Shown here: positions 1 to 7,627 of the stretch, in pieces
Position numbering within the stretch: position 1 is the stretch's first letter
Layout: every line of letters starts with the position of its first letter
Assembly (NCBI GenBank): GCA_900548535.1
Contig: URLG01000024.1
Coordinates: forward strand, 1 to 37,895
Origin: Candidatus Segatella intestinihominis
Lineage (GTDB): Bacteria > Bacteroidota > Bacteroidia > Bacteroidales > Bacteroidaceae
Direction of reading: 5' to 3'
DNA length: 37,895 nucleotides
The notes under the pieces: model-generated
What the model saw: only the letters and a program-made list of their open reading frames with translations
Database searches by the model: none
Told to the model about the DNA's origin: nothing
Position numbers and translations under genes: made by a program

Positions 1-2
1 TC

Positions 3-317
3 AAGTCGATTCAGAAGAAAGCGGAGTCGATTATGCCGAAAGATGCCAAGGTTATCCTTTTCGGGTCAAGGGCTAGAAGAGATGCTAAAGCAGATTCCGA
101 CTGGGACATCCTTGTGCTTCTGAACAAGGATAAGATAGATGAGCAGGATCATGATAATTACACCTATCCTCTTTGGGAATTGGGATGGCAAATCAATCAG
201 ATGATTCACCCGATAGTGTATTCGATGAAGGATTGGAACAGCAAAAAGGGCAGTTCTTTTTATAATAATGTAGAAGAGGATGGGGTGATGCTACTGCAAA
301 ACAGCGGCACGCCCTGA
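3..317 (+). CDS. MNT-type nucleotidyltransferase domain protein, 5'-partial
   Basis: The reading frame is open to the left edge, so the true start may lie outside the window; an internal ATG sits at 33. The motif GSRARRDAKADSDWD is the GS...D-x-D signature of minimal nucleotidyltransferases (MNT, pol-beta fold), with the metal-binding acidic residues present. In bacteria such proteins usually pair with a HEPN-domain partner as a toxin-antitoxin system in which the MNT protein modifies the HEPN toxin. No HEPN gene follows here. A REP-like repeat begins about 30 bases after the stop, and the last residues (LQNSGTP) look atypical for the family, so the original 3' end may have been replaced. Family assignment is firm; the role is inferred. 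Confidence 0.8.
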   Translation, partial: KSIQKKAESIMPKDAKVILFGSRARRDAKADSDWDILVLLNKDKIDEQDHDNYTYPLWELGWQINQMIHPIVYSMKDWNSKKGSSFYNNVEEDGVMLLQNSGTP

Positions 318-348
318 ACCAACGGTCACCGGCGCGTAGCGGAAAGGT

Positions 349-428
349 AAAGGGCAGAAGCTCCTAGCCCAGGGCAACACCCTGGGTATTAAGGCGTTGT
401 CCCCCTGCGCCCTGTAAGGGCAAAAGCC
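349..428 (-). repeat. REP-like palindromic repeat, copy A
   Basis: This stretch reads on the minus strand as a close relative of 7507-7598. Shared blocks include GCTTTTGCCCTT, CAGGGCGCA, TACCCAGGG and GGGCTAGGAGCTT. It folds into at least two hairpins: CCCAGGG at 368-374 with CCCTGGG at 380-386, and GCCCT at 409-413 with AGGGC at 417-421. The two copies are inverted with respect to each other and bracket the restriction-like module. The name REP-like is descriptive; no mobilising transposase is visible in the window. Confidence 0.7.
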
Positions 429-458
429 TTGCTTATATGCAGCTTTATAACTAATTTT

Positions 459-503
459 ATTGGGATTTGCAAGAAACTTTCCGATTTTCTTGCAAATCCC
501 AAT
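459..503. other. Perfect 18-bp inverted repeat overlapping a promoter
   Basis: Bases 459-476 and 486-503 are exact reverse complements of 18 bases, separated by a 9-base loop. The right arm contains the TTG at 490-492 that would serve as the -33 element of the promoter with its -7 box at 513-520. It could act as an operator, as an upstream terminator for the nucleotidyltransferase transcript, or as the end of the neighbouring repeat element. Confidence 0.7.
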
Positions 504-520
504 TCTTTTTCGTACTTTTG
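490..520 (+). promoter_or_regulatory. Bacteroidota-type promoter for the structured region
   Basis: A TTG at 490-492 is followed after 20 bases by TACTTTTG at 513-520, which matches the TAnnTTTG -7 element of the Bacteroidota primary sigma factor. Transcription would start near 527, well upstream of the methyltransferase gene. It would therefore drive either a separate RNA or a ~490-base leader. Confidence 0.6.
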
Positions 521-526
521 CAATCG

Positions 527-867
527 TCTTGCTGTGGATGGCTGGCGATGAGTCGCTGGCTAGGTAAAAGTCCATGGCTTGGCCTATCATAATTAAGAAA
601 GACGTTCTCTACGTTTTCTTCTGTTCAATTGAAACCTCGGAAATTTCAAATGGGAAGCAGATGAAGACAGCAGTGGGCGTCTACCCACTGTGTATATACA
701 CATGGCATAGGTGTGCCCCTTCGTCAGGAGGGGTACGCTCTGTGCTATCATATATATACCTGCTAGGCGTAGGCTCTATTGCTTCTTATCTTTGTTCCCA
801 TAGGTCGTCCGAGGACCTCAATTGGCAAGGGTAATGCGAGTGATAGATTCCCTACGCCTTCCTTTTT
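527..867 (+). ncRNA. Candidate structured RNA or long structured leader
   Basis: No convincing protein is encoded here. The strand has several good stems: CAGTGGG 671-677 with CCCACTG 684-690; a 12-pair helix 711-722 with 727-738 (some G-U pairs, GTCA loop), extended by 707-710 with 745-748 and 692-698 with 753-759; AGGTC 802-806 with GACCT 814-818; and a nine-base perfect stem 765-773 with 851-859 that closes the last domain and is followed by five T at 863-867, like a terminator. A good promoter lies just upstream. I could not match it to RNase P RNA, tmRNA, SRP RNA or a group I/II intron. It may be a 6S-like RNA, a regulatory leader of the downstream operon, or a defence-associated RNA. 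Confidence 0.45.
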
Positions 868-1018
868 GATAGCTAATCAGTTATTCTATCCCTTATCTTG
901 CGATGAGGCTGGACTAGAATCAAAATAATCTTTTAAAATCAGATGGTTTCTGCTTTCGGGAATCGGTGGAGTAATAGGATGGCAAGGCTTTGCTATGCTC
1001 CCATCGGCAACGGAAGTT

Positions 1019-3787
1019 ATGGCAAAGAAACTGCAACTCAGCTATAAGGAAATCGAATCCCGATTAGAATCGTTCAAAACTAAAGTAGTGCCAGCCTCTG
1101 AGGTTGGCTACGAGATACTGAAGGCTTTTGGTAAAAGCGAAAAGGATGTGTCGAGATACAAGGAAGGAAAGGGTATCTTGAAGACATTCGACGGTTTGCT
1201 TATCAAAGGCTTGTTCTGCTATCAGGCTGTAGATACTTTGCATCTTACCACCAGGTTGGAGACATTGAAGACTGATGCTCAGGTAAAGAAGGCTGCACCA
1301 AAGATTATTGTGGTGAGCGATGGTGAAACCCTCCTTGCTTATGATACTCGTGAGAATGATACTTACGAGCAGAAACTTGTCAAGATGCACAGCGACTTTG
1401 GCTTCTTCTATCCTTTGATGAACGTAGAGCGAGTACACACTACGGCAGAAAACCCTGCCGATGTGAAGGCTGCCGAGAAACTTGCCAAACTGCATGATGA
1501 GATTCGTGCTTATAACGAATATAATAGTGATGATGACTTGCACGACCTCAATATCTTCATTACCCGCCTGCTCTTCTGCTTCTTTGCCGAAGACACAGGT
1601 ATCTTTGCCGAAAATCTCTTTACCAACTTTATCAAGCAATTTACCAAGGAAGATGGTTCCGATCTCGGCGAGATGCTAGGTCAGGCATTCCAGGTGATGA
1701 ATGTGCCAAACAAGGAGCGTTCGGAAGAACTTACCAAGGAAATCAATCAGTTTCCTTACGTGAATGGCGGTCTTTTTGCCTCAGACATTCCTATCCCAAA
1801 GATGGGTTATAAGGCTAGAAAGATTATCATCGAATGCGGCGACTTGGATTGGAAGGACATTAATCCGGATATTTTCGGTAGTATGATTCAGGCGGTGGTG
1901 AATCCTGATGTGCGTGCCAAGGAAGGTATGCACTACACCAGTGTGCCTAATATCATGAAGGTAATCAATCCGCTCTTTATGGATGATTTGAGAGGGGAAT
2001 ATAAGAAACTGGAAGAGTTTTACGAGCAGAAGAAGAATCTGTATGATTTGAGCTTATTGACTCATAATCAGTTTACTGACGAGTGCCGACCAATCATTAA
2101 TGGTTGCAATAGGTTGATGGTAAGAATGAGCAAGATGAAGTTCTTCGACCCAGCATGTGGTAGTGGTAATTTTCTGATTATCACTTATAAGCAGTTGCGC
2201 TTGCTCGAAATGGATATTCTGCATCTCCGCAAGAAGTGTACGCAGGAGCAGATGCTCGACTTTATTGATGGTTCGTGCATCCGTCTGAAACAGTTTTTTG
2301 GAATAGAACTTCTCGACTTTCCTCACGAGGTAGCCATGCTTTCGCTTTGGCTTGCCGAGCATCAGATGAACAATAAGTTTCACGCCGATTTCGGTGTGAA
2401 TGTTGCCGCCTTGCCTTTGCATAATATCGACCAGATAAAATGTGGTAATGCTTGTAGAATGGATTGGGAGGTAGTATGCCCGCATACCAAGGATGAAGAA
2501 GTGTTTGTATTTGGAAATCCGCCGTATTTGGGGAGTAGAAACCAAGAAGAAGAGCATAAAGCTGATATGGATATTGTTTTTGGTAATCAAAAAGAATTCA
2601 AAGGATATCGTAAATTGGATTATATCTCATGTTGGTTTTTTAAAGGAGCAGAGTATGTTGCAAATAGTGACGCTAGCTATGCATTTGTTTCTACAAATTC
2701 TATAACTTTGGGTGAACAAGTTAGTATTTTATGGAATAATATGTTAAATAAGTATTCTGAGAATATCTTTTTTGCATATTCTGTTTTTAAATGGAATAAT
2801 AATGCTAAGAATGTGGCTGGTGTATCTGTTGTAATTATAGGTGTAAGAAAGCGTGATAATTCTATGAAGAAATTGTATAATGAAGTAGAATGTAAGCAGC
2901 TTTCCTATATACCTCCAACTCTAAGTGATAGTGTAGATAATATGGTAAAGAAAGCAACAAAATCGATTTCAAAGTTACCTTATATGCGACGTGGTAATAT
3001 GCCAAATGATAAAGAGTTTTTGCGTTTAAGTCCATTGGAAAAGAAAGATATATTAGAACATTATCCTAATGCGGTAAAGTTTATTCGTTTACAAATCGGG
3101 GCAGATGAATTGATAAACCAAGTTGAAAGGTATTGTTATTGGATATCTGATGAGGATTTAGAAGAAGCAGAAAAGATTATGCCAATTAAAAACGCTATTG
3201 ATAAATGTCGTGAATATAGAATAAATAGTAAGGATAAAACACTTCATGTGCAAGCAGAAAAAGCACATCAAATGAGAGAATTCTTTGAATGCAATGAAAT
3301 GTCGTTGGTAATTCCTATAGTTTCTTCTGAAAGTCGTGAGTATATACCAATGAACTTTGTTCCTGACAAAACGATTGTACCGAATTCAGCTCAAGTTATA
3401 TATGATGCAAATTTGTTTGTTTTTGGTTTATTGACATCTAAAATGCATATTTTGTGGACAAAGCATAATGCAGGAAGGTTGGATAATCGAATACGTTATT
3501 CTATCTTTCTCTGCTACAATACTTTCCCTTTCCCATCCATCTCCGACACCAAGAAGGCTGAGATAGAAGAGGCGGCAACGAATGTGCTTCTGGCTCGTGA
3601 AAACTATCCCGAGAAGACGCTTGCAGATCTTTACGACCCGGAAAAGATGCCGGAGGATTTGCGTGCTGCACATGAGGAACTGGATGCCATCGTAGAAAGC
3701 TGCTATCCTGGCGCTCCGTTCCCAAATGATGAGGCTCGATTGGAATGCCTCTTCAAACTCTATGAGAAAATGACAGCTAACAAGTAA
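1019..3787 (+). CDS. MmeI-like (type IIL/IIG) DNA methyltransferase, nuclease domain apparently inactive
   Basis: This 922-residue protein matches the whole layout of MmeI-type restriction-modification enzymes. It has an N-terminal nuclease-like region (about 1-130), a helical spacer with LNIFITRLLFCFFAEDTGIF, an N6-adenine methyltransferase core with motif I DPACGSGNF at 377 and motif IV NPPY at 500, a target-recognition region, and a typical C-terminus with DLYDPEKMPEDLRAAHEELD. The N-terminal D...E-x-K nuclease motif of MmeI is not visible: the segment reads FDGLLIKG where an E-x-K strand is expected. I chose ATG 1019 (MAKKLQLSYKEI) over an in-frame ATG at 995 because it matches the family N-terminus. 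Bases about 2510-3505 are much more AT-rich than the flanks, suggesting exchange of the recognition region. The helicase gene follows after 15 bases. Confidence 0.88.
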   Translation: MAKKLQLSYKEIESRLESFKTKVVPASEVGYEILKAFGKSEKDVSRYKEGKGILKTFDGLLIKGLFCYQAVDTLHLTTRLETLKTDAQVKKAAPKIIVVSDGETLLAYDTRENDTYEQKLVKMHSDFGFFYPLMNVERVHTTAENPADVKAAEKLAKLHDEIRAYNEYNSDDDLHDLNIFITRLLFCFFAEDTGIFAENLFTNFIKQFTKEDGSDLGEMLGQAFQVMNVPNKERSEELTKEINQFPYVNGGLFASDIPIPKMGYKARKIIIECGDLDWKDINPDIFGSMIQAVVNPDVRAKEGMHYTSVPNIMKVINPLFMDDLRGEYKKLEEFYEQKKNLYDLSLLTHNQFTDECRPIINGCNRLMVRMSKMKFFDPACGSGNFLIITYKQLRLLEMDILHLRKKCTQEQMLDFIDGSCIRLKQFFGIELLDFPHEVAMLSLWLAEHQMNNKFHADFGVNVAALPLHNIDQIKCGNACRMDWEVVCPHTKDEEVFVFGNPPYLGSRNQEEEHKADMDIVFGNQKEFKGYRKLDYISCWFFKGAEYVANSDASYAFVSTNSITLGEQVSILWNNMLNKYSENIFFAYSVFKWNNNAKNVAGVSVVIIGVRKRDNSMKKLYNEVECKQLSYIPPTLSDSVDNMVKKATKSISKLPYMRRGNMPNDKEFLRLSPLEKKDILEHYPNAVKFIRLQIGADELINQVERYCYWISDEDLEEAEKIMPIKNAIDKCREYRINSKDKTLHVQAEKAHQMREFFECNEMSLVIPIVSSESREYIPMNFVPDKTIVPNSAQVIYDANLFVFGLLTSKMHILWTKHNAGRLDNRIRYSIFLCYNTFPFPSISDTKKAEIEEAATNVLLARENYPEKTLADLYDPEKMPEDLRAAHEELDAIVESCYPGAPFPNDEARLECLFKLYEKMTANK

Positions 3788-3802
3788 TAATTTGAATGGC
3801 TT

Positions 3803-5851
3803 ATGAACAAGATAAATGATAATATCGTTGATATCAAATATCAGCAAACGGGTAAATCGAGTAATACCAATGAACTCGGTATGAGAGAGATGCAAGCCAA
3901 GGCTTACGAAGTCCGCAACCATCGCTTTCTGCTTATCAAGGCGCCACCTGCATCTGGCAAGAGTCGCGCCTTGATGTTCATCGCCCTGGATAAGCTGAAG
4001 AATCAGGGCATCAAGAAGGTTGTAGTGGCTGTACCGGAAAAGAGTATCGGCCGCTCCTTCCAAAACACCGACCTGATGAAGTATGGCTTCTTCGCCGATT
4101 GGAGGGTGGCGCAACAGTATAATCTTTGCGATAATAATCTTTGCGATACTACCGACGAGAAAGTTAAGGCGGTACGCTTTAAAAATTTCTTCCATCAAGA
4201 TAAAAACAATATCCTGGTTTGCGCCCATGCTACACTAAGAAACGGCATGAAGGAAATAAGCGACGAGGAGTTTAATGATTGTCTCTTGGCGATAGATGAG
4301 TTCCATCATACAAGTGCTGATGTGAACAGCGGACTGGGCGACATCGTGCGCCGGGTGATGAATAATTCCACCGGTCATATCGTTGCCATGACGGGCAGTT
4401 ACTTCCGTGGCGATGGTGTTCCGGTGTTGAGGGCTGAGGATGAGGCCCGTTTCTTCCCGGTTACTTACAACTATTATCAGCAGCTTAACGGTTATCGCTA
4501 TCTCAAGAACCTCGTCTTGGGCTATCACTTCTATCACGGCAGTTATCTCGACCATATTGCCGAGGTGCTGGATACTACCAAGAAGACCATCATCCATATT
4601 CCGAGTGTCAACTCCCGAGCATCCAGCGGTTTGGGTAAATACACGGAGGTGGATGAAATCATCAAAATTATCGGTAAGGTAGAGGAACGGGATTACAACA
4701 ATGGCGGCATCTATTACGTCAGAACCAAGGACGGCAGACTGCTGAAGATTGCTGATCTGGTGGAAGACCATGCTGAGACCCGCAATCTGGTGCAGGGATA
4801 TTTGCAGCGGATAAAGAAACGTGATGATGTAGATATTATCATCGCTCTGGGTACTGCCAAGGAAGGTTTCGACTGGCAATGGTGTGAGGAATGTCTGACC
4901 ATCGGTGTGCGTGGCTCGCTGACCGAAGTGGTGCAGATTATCGGAAGATGCACCCGTGATTGCGAAGGCAAGGAAACCGCCAAGTTTGTGAACATGATAG
5001 GAATGCCTGATGCCAATCAGCCCGATGTGAAGGTGGCGGTGAACGACTTTCTGAAAGCCATTACTGCATCGCTTCTGATGGAGCAGGTGATGGCGCCTAG
5101 TTGGCATTTCAAGACGGTGAAGGATGTGGATAGTGATGAGGGTAGTCCGCTGGATGCCCGTACCCTTGTGATAGAGGGCTTGAAACCTTTGTCGAGCGAG
5201 AAGACGAAGATGATTGTAGAAGAGCAGTTGGATGATTTGAAGGCTTCTATCTTGCAAGACGAACTGGTGGTGAAAGCCATCAGCGGAAGTACTACGGCTG
5301 AAACCATCACCAAAACGCTCATTCCGAAAGTGATTCGTGAAAAGTATCCGGATTTGAGCGAGAACGAAGTGGAAGAAGTTCGTCAGCGCCTGCTGCTTGA
5401 TACCCTAGTAAAAGGTGGCGAAGTGGTGGATGATAAGGGAAATCCTATCGATTTCGATGCTTCGAAGAACGACGAGGAGAAGGAGTCAGAAGGCAATCGC
5501 CTTATCAAGTTGGCAAATCGTATGATCAATATCAACCAGTTGAATATCAATCTGATTGATTCCATCAATCCGTTCCAGCGTGCTTACGAGATGCTTTCGA
5601 AGAATATCGACAAATCGACCTTGAAGATTATCCAAGACACGATAGCGGAACAGAAGTTTGATATGACCCTGGAACAAGCCATCATCCTCTTCAAGGGACC
5701 GTACAGAAAATGGGTGGAAGAGCACAATGAACAACGACCAGACATCAATGACCCAGACCCAAAGGTGAGAGAACTGGCAGCTGCCTTCCAGAAAATCAAG
5801 AACTTGAAAATAAGAAAAATGAGAGGCTTGGAATATGAACCGGAAAAGTAA
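3803..5851 (+). CDS. SF2 DEAD/DEAH-type helicase of the restriction-like module
   Basis: The 682-residue protein carries Walker A APPASGKS at 47-54, motif II DEFHH at 165-169, motif III TGS at 197-199, motif V GTAKEGFDW at 350-358 and motif VI QIIGRCTRD at 378-386, so both RecA-like lobes are present. The C-terminal ~290 residues are not a domain I can name. They end in a segment (KWVEEHNEQRP...LAAAF) that resembles part of the next gene's product and the W-x(4)-G-x-x-P pattern of helicase-associated domains. It lies 15 bases after the methyltransferase gene and 45 before the next, so the four genes are probably co-transcribed. A DNA-translocating or remodelling role in restriction is inferred from context. 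No nuclease motif was seen. Confidence 0.85.
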   Translation: MNKINDNIVDIKYQQTGKSSNTNELGMREMQAKAYEVRNHRFLLIKAPPASGKSRALMFIALDKLKNQGIKKVVVAVPEKSIGRSFQNTDLMKYGFFADWRVAQQYNLCDNNLCDTTDEKVKAVRFKNFFHQDKNNILVCAHATLRNGMKEISDEEFNDCLLAIDEFHHTSADVNSGLGDIVRRVMNNSTGHIVAMTGSYFRGDGVPVLRAEDEARFFPVTYNYYQQLNGYRYLKNLVLGYHFYHGSYLDHIAEVLDTTKKTIIHIPSVNSRASSGLGKYTEVDEIIKIIGKVEERDYNNGGIYYVRTKDGRLLKIADLVEDHAETRNLVQGYLQRIKKRDDVDIIIALGTAKEGFDWQWCEECLTIGVRGSLTEVVQIIGRCTRDCEGKETAKFVNMIGMPDANQPDVKVAVNDFLKAITASLLMEQVMAPSWHFKTVKDVDSDEGSPLDARTLVIEGLKPLSSEKTKMIVEEQLDDLKASILQDELVVKAISGSTTAETITKTLIPKVIREKYPDLSENEVEEVRQRLLLDTLVKGGEVVDDKGNPIDFDASKNDEEKESEGNRLIKLANRMININQLNINLIDSINPFQRAYEMLSKNIDKSTLKIIQDTIAEQKFDMTLEQAIILFKGPYRKWVEEHNEQRPDINDPDPKVRELAAAFQKIKNLKIRKMRGLEYEPEK

Positions 5852-5896
5852 TTTAGGCATTTATAATTCAACATTTAACATTCAACATTTCAAAAG

Positions 5897-6157
5897 ATGG
5901 ATTGGCCAGAAGAATTATTAAAGATATTTGATGACCCCTTGTTGGCGGATGTACGCCCGAAACCGAAGGCACCGACGCCCGATGACAGGCTGGCACAGAA
6001 ATTGCTTGAAATCAACAAGTGGGTGGCAGAGCATGGTAGTGAACCCACAGCAGATGGTGGCTTGAAAGAAAAGTTGCTTGCTGCATCGCTCAAGGCTCTG
6101 CGAACCAAGGCAACAGATAGCCTAAGACAGTATGATGAGTATCAACTGTTGGGATAG
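5897..6157 (+). CDS. Small protein with DPLL motif, partner of the GIY-YIG nuclease
   Basis: An 86-residue protein with no membrane segment. Its first residues, ELLKIFDDPLLADV, closely parallel the first residues of the following nuclease, ELEDIFRDPLMDV, and both then carry a P-D-x(3)-AQ-(K/R)-x-L stretch. Its middle, NKWVAEHGSEP followed by LAASLKALR, resembles the extreme C-terminus of the preceding helicase. It therefore seems to combine two modules found in its neighbours, as expected of an adaptor, a DNA-binding subunit or a detached regulatory domain. It starts 45 bases after the helicase and ends 35 bases before the nuclease gene. The function is unknown; coding status is supported by length, operon position and these similarities. 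Confidence 0.75.
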   Translation: MDWPEELLKIFDDPLLADVRPKPKAPTPDDRLAQKLLEINKWVAEHGSEPTADGGLKEKLLAASLKALRTKATDSLRQYDEYQLLG

Positions 6158-6192
6158 GCTATAGTTTTTCACCTTATTATATATATAGTGAT

Positions 6193-7422
6193 ATGGATAT
6201 TGATAAAGAATTAGAAGATATATTCCGCGACCCTTTGATGGATGTTTCCTATCAGGAGGCAAAACTCTTCGATGTGCCTGCCGACATGAAAGGCGTGATG
6301 GCTCAGAAGAAGGATGCGCCCGACCATGTGGCACAAAGAAAACTGTGTGAGAATTTCGCACAGTTTAAGCCGCTCTTCGAACAGGTGCATCAGGATTTGA
6401 AGACCGGGAAGCGACAGTTGCAGAGAATCTCGAAGACGATGAGCTTATTGGCTGGACGCTATTATCTTGTAGATGGTCAGATGGTTTTGTTATATGAGAT
6501 TATTGAGAAGAAAAAGGGTACTAATGGTTTGCCCGATGGCAGAACCCGCTGTATCTATGAAAATGGTACGGAGTCGGATATCTATCTCCAGACGCTTCGC
6601 AAGAGTGTGGTGGCAAGTGGTTATGCCATCACCGAAACTCTGGAGGAGACGGATGCTCATTTCTTCAATCCTGAGGATGTGAAGCAGGAAGACCAGGTGA
6701 CGGGTTATATCTACGTGCTTCGTTCGAAATCTGAGAATCCGGAAATTCGTAATATCAAGAATCTCTATAAAATAGGTTTCTCTACGAATCGGGTAGAGGA
6801 ACGTGTGGCAAATGCCGAGCACGAGCCTACTTATCTGATGGCACCTGTAGAGATTGTAAGCACTTACAAGATAGTGAACATGCACTCCCAGAAGTTTGAG
6901 GACCTGGTGCATCAGGTGTTGCAGACGGTGAACTTCCGTTTTAAGGTGGCTGATGATAAGGGGAAGTTACATGAGGCTACGGAGTGGTATCAGGTTCCGC
7001 TGGAAATCATCGACAGCATTATTCAGAAAATCATGAATGGCACTATCATCTACTTTGCCTACAATAAGGAACAGCAATGTCTGGAGCAGCGGATAGAGAA
7101 AAAGGCGTCTCAGCTGAATCTGTCGGGCTTGAAGGTTTTGACGCTGATTATCGAGAAACAGTATTTCGAGGAGATTGTATCTGGTGTGAAGACCGAGGAG
7201 TACCGTTCGCTGAAGCAGACCACGCTTAACAAATATACTTATATTGATGAGGCTGATGGCAAGCGTTATCTCCGTCGTTTCGATGCGATAAGGTTTTATG
7301 TGGGTTATCATTCGGATAGGGATAGTGCCGTGGTTCAGGTATTGGACACCACCTATGAGGATGGCTTGGTAACTTATCATCTCGGAAAGGTGTTGGAGGT
7401 GATAAGGGGGAAAGAAAAATAA
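6193..7422 (+). CDS. GIY-YIG (T5orf172-like) nuclease fused to an ASCH/PUA-like domain
   Basis: A 409-residue protein with three parts. Residues 1-60 hold the DPL motif shared with the preceding small protein. Residues about 170-270 form a GIY-YIG nuclease of the T5orf172 type: GYIYVL at 171-176, YKIGFS at 192-197, an arginine at 200, E236/H240 in the helix and EW at 264-265. Residues about 313-405 look like an ASCH domain (KVLTLIIEKQYFEEIVSG, then DAIRFYVGY and HLGKVLEV), a PUA-fold relative of EVE/SRA-type modified-base readers. It is the last gene of the operon and probably supplies the cleavage activity its methyltransferase partner appears to lack. The ASCH call is from pattern and needs a profile search; GIY-YIG is more secure. 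Confidence 0.82.
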   Translation: MDIDKELEDIFRDPLMDVSYQEAKLFDVPADMKGVMAQKKDAPDHVAQRKLCENFAQFKPLFEQVHQDLKTGKRQLQRISKTMSLLAGRYYLVDGQMVLLYEIIEKKKGTNGLPDGRTRCIYENGTESDIYLQTLRKSVVASGYAITETLEETDAHFFNPEDVKQEDQVTGYIYVLRSKSENPEIRNIKNLYKIGFSTNRVEERVANAEHEPTYLMAPVEIVSTYKIVNMHSQKFEDLVHQVLQTVNFRFKVADDKGKLHEATEWYQVPLEIIDSIIQKIMNGTIIYFAYNKEQQCLEQRIEKKASQLNLSGLKVLTLIIEKQYFEEIVSGVKTEEYRSLKQTTLNKYTYIDEADGKRYLRRFDAIRFYVGYHSDRDSAVVQVLDTTYEDGLVTYHLGKVLEVIRGKEK

Positions 7423-7440
7423 AACAGTTGAAAACCAATA

Positions 7441-7469
7441 GTTTAAGGTCACAAATTGTGACCTTAAAC
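7441..7469. terminator. Palindromic terminator after the restriction-like operon
   Basis: Fourteen-base arms (GTTTAAGGTCACAA and its complement) flank a single base, so this is an almost perfect palindrome 18 bases after the nuclease stop. It is followed by CTATTTCTTTTTG. It is most simply a terminator, though the symmetry would also suit a protein-binding site. Confidence 0.65.
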
Positions 7470-7506
7470 GCTATTTCTTTTTGTTTGATATAGAGGTTGT
7501 TATAGA

Positions 7507-7598
7507 AGCTTTTGCCCTTGCAGGGCGCATTGCTGATTGCTAATGTACCCAGGGCGCTGCTCTGGGCTAGGAGCTTTTGGGCCTTCAGCCCGTTCTTG
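7507..7598 (+). repeat. REP-like palindromic repeat, copy B
   Basis: This is the more complete copy of the element at 349-428, in the opposite orientation. It contains three short hairpins: GCCCT/AGGGC around TGC, CCCAG/CTGGG in the middle, and GGGC/GCCC at the right end. It sits between the convergent ends of the defence operon (+) and the toxin-antitoxin cluster (-). Confidence 0.7.
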
Positions 7599-7627
7599 AA
7601 CCATCTGCAAAAAATCAGAACGAATCT

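Noticed and set aside
535..590. GATGAGTCGC stretch considered as a hammerhead ribozyme core
   Set aside because: The conserved CUGAUGA and GAAA elements are not both present with three stems.
574..834. 86-codon + strand reading frame
   Set aside because: No protein-like composition, and it overlaps strong RNA stems.
527..867. Structured region considered as RNase P RNA because of GGTAAAAGTCC
   Set aside because: Only a loose match to the P4 segment; the other conserved blocks and the 3' ACAGAA motif are missing.
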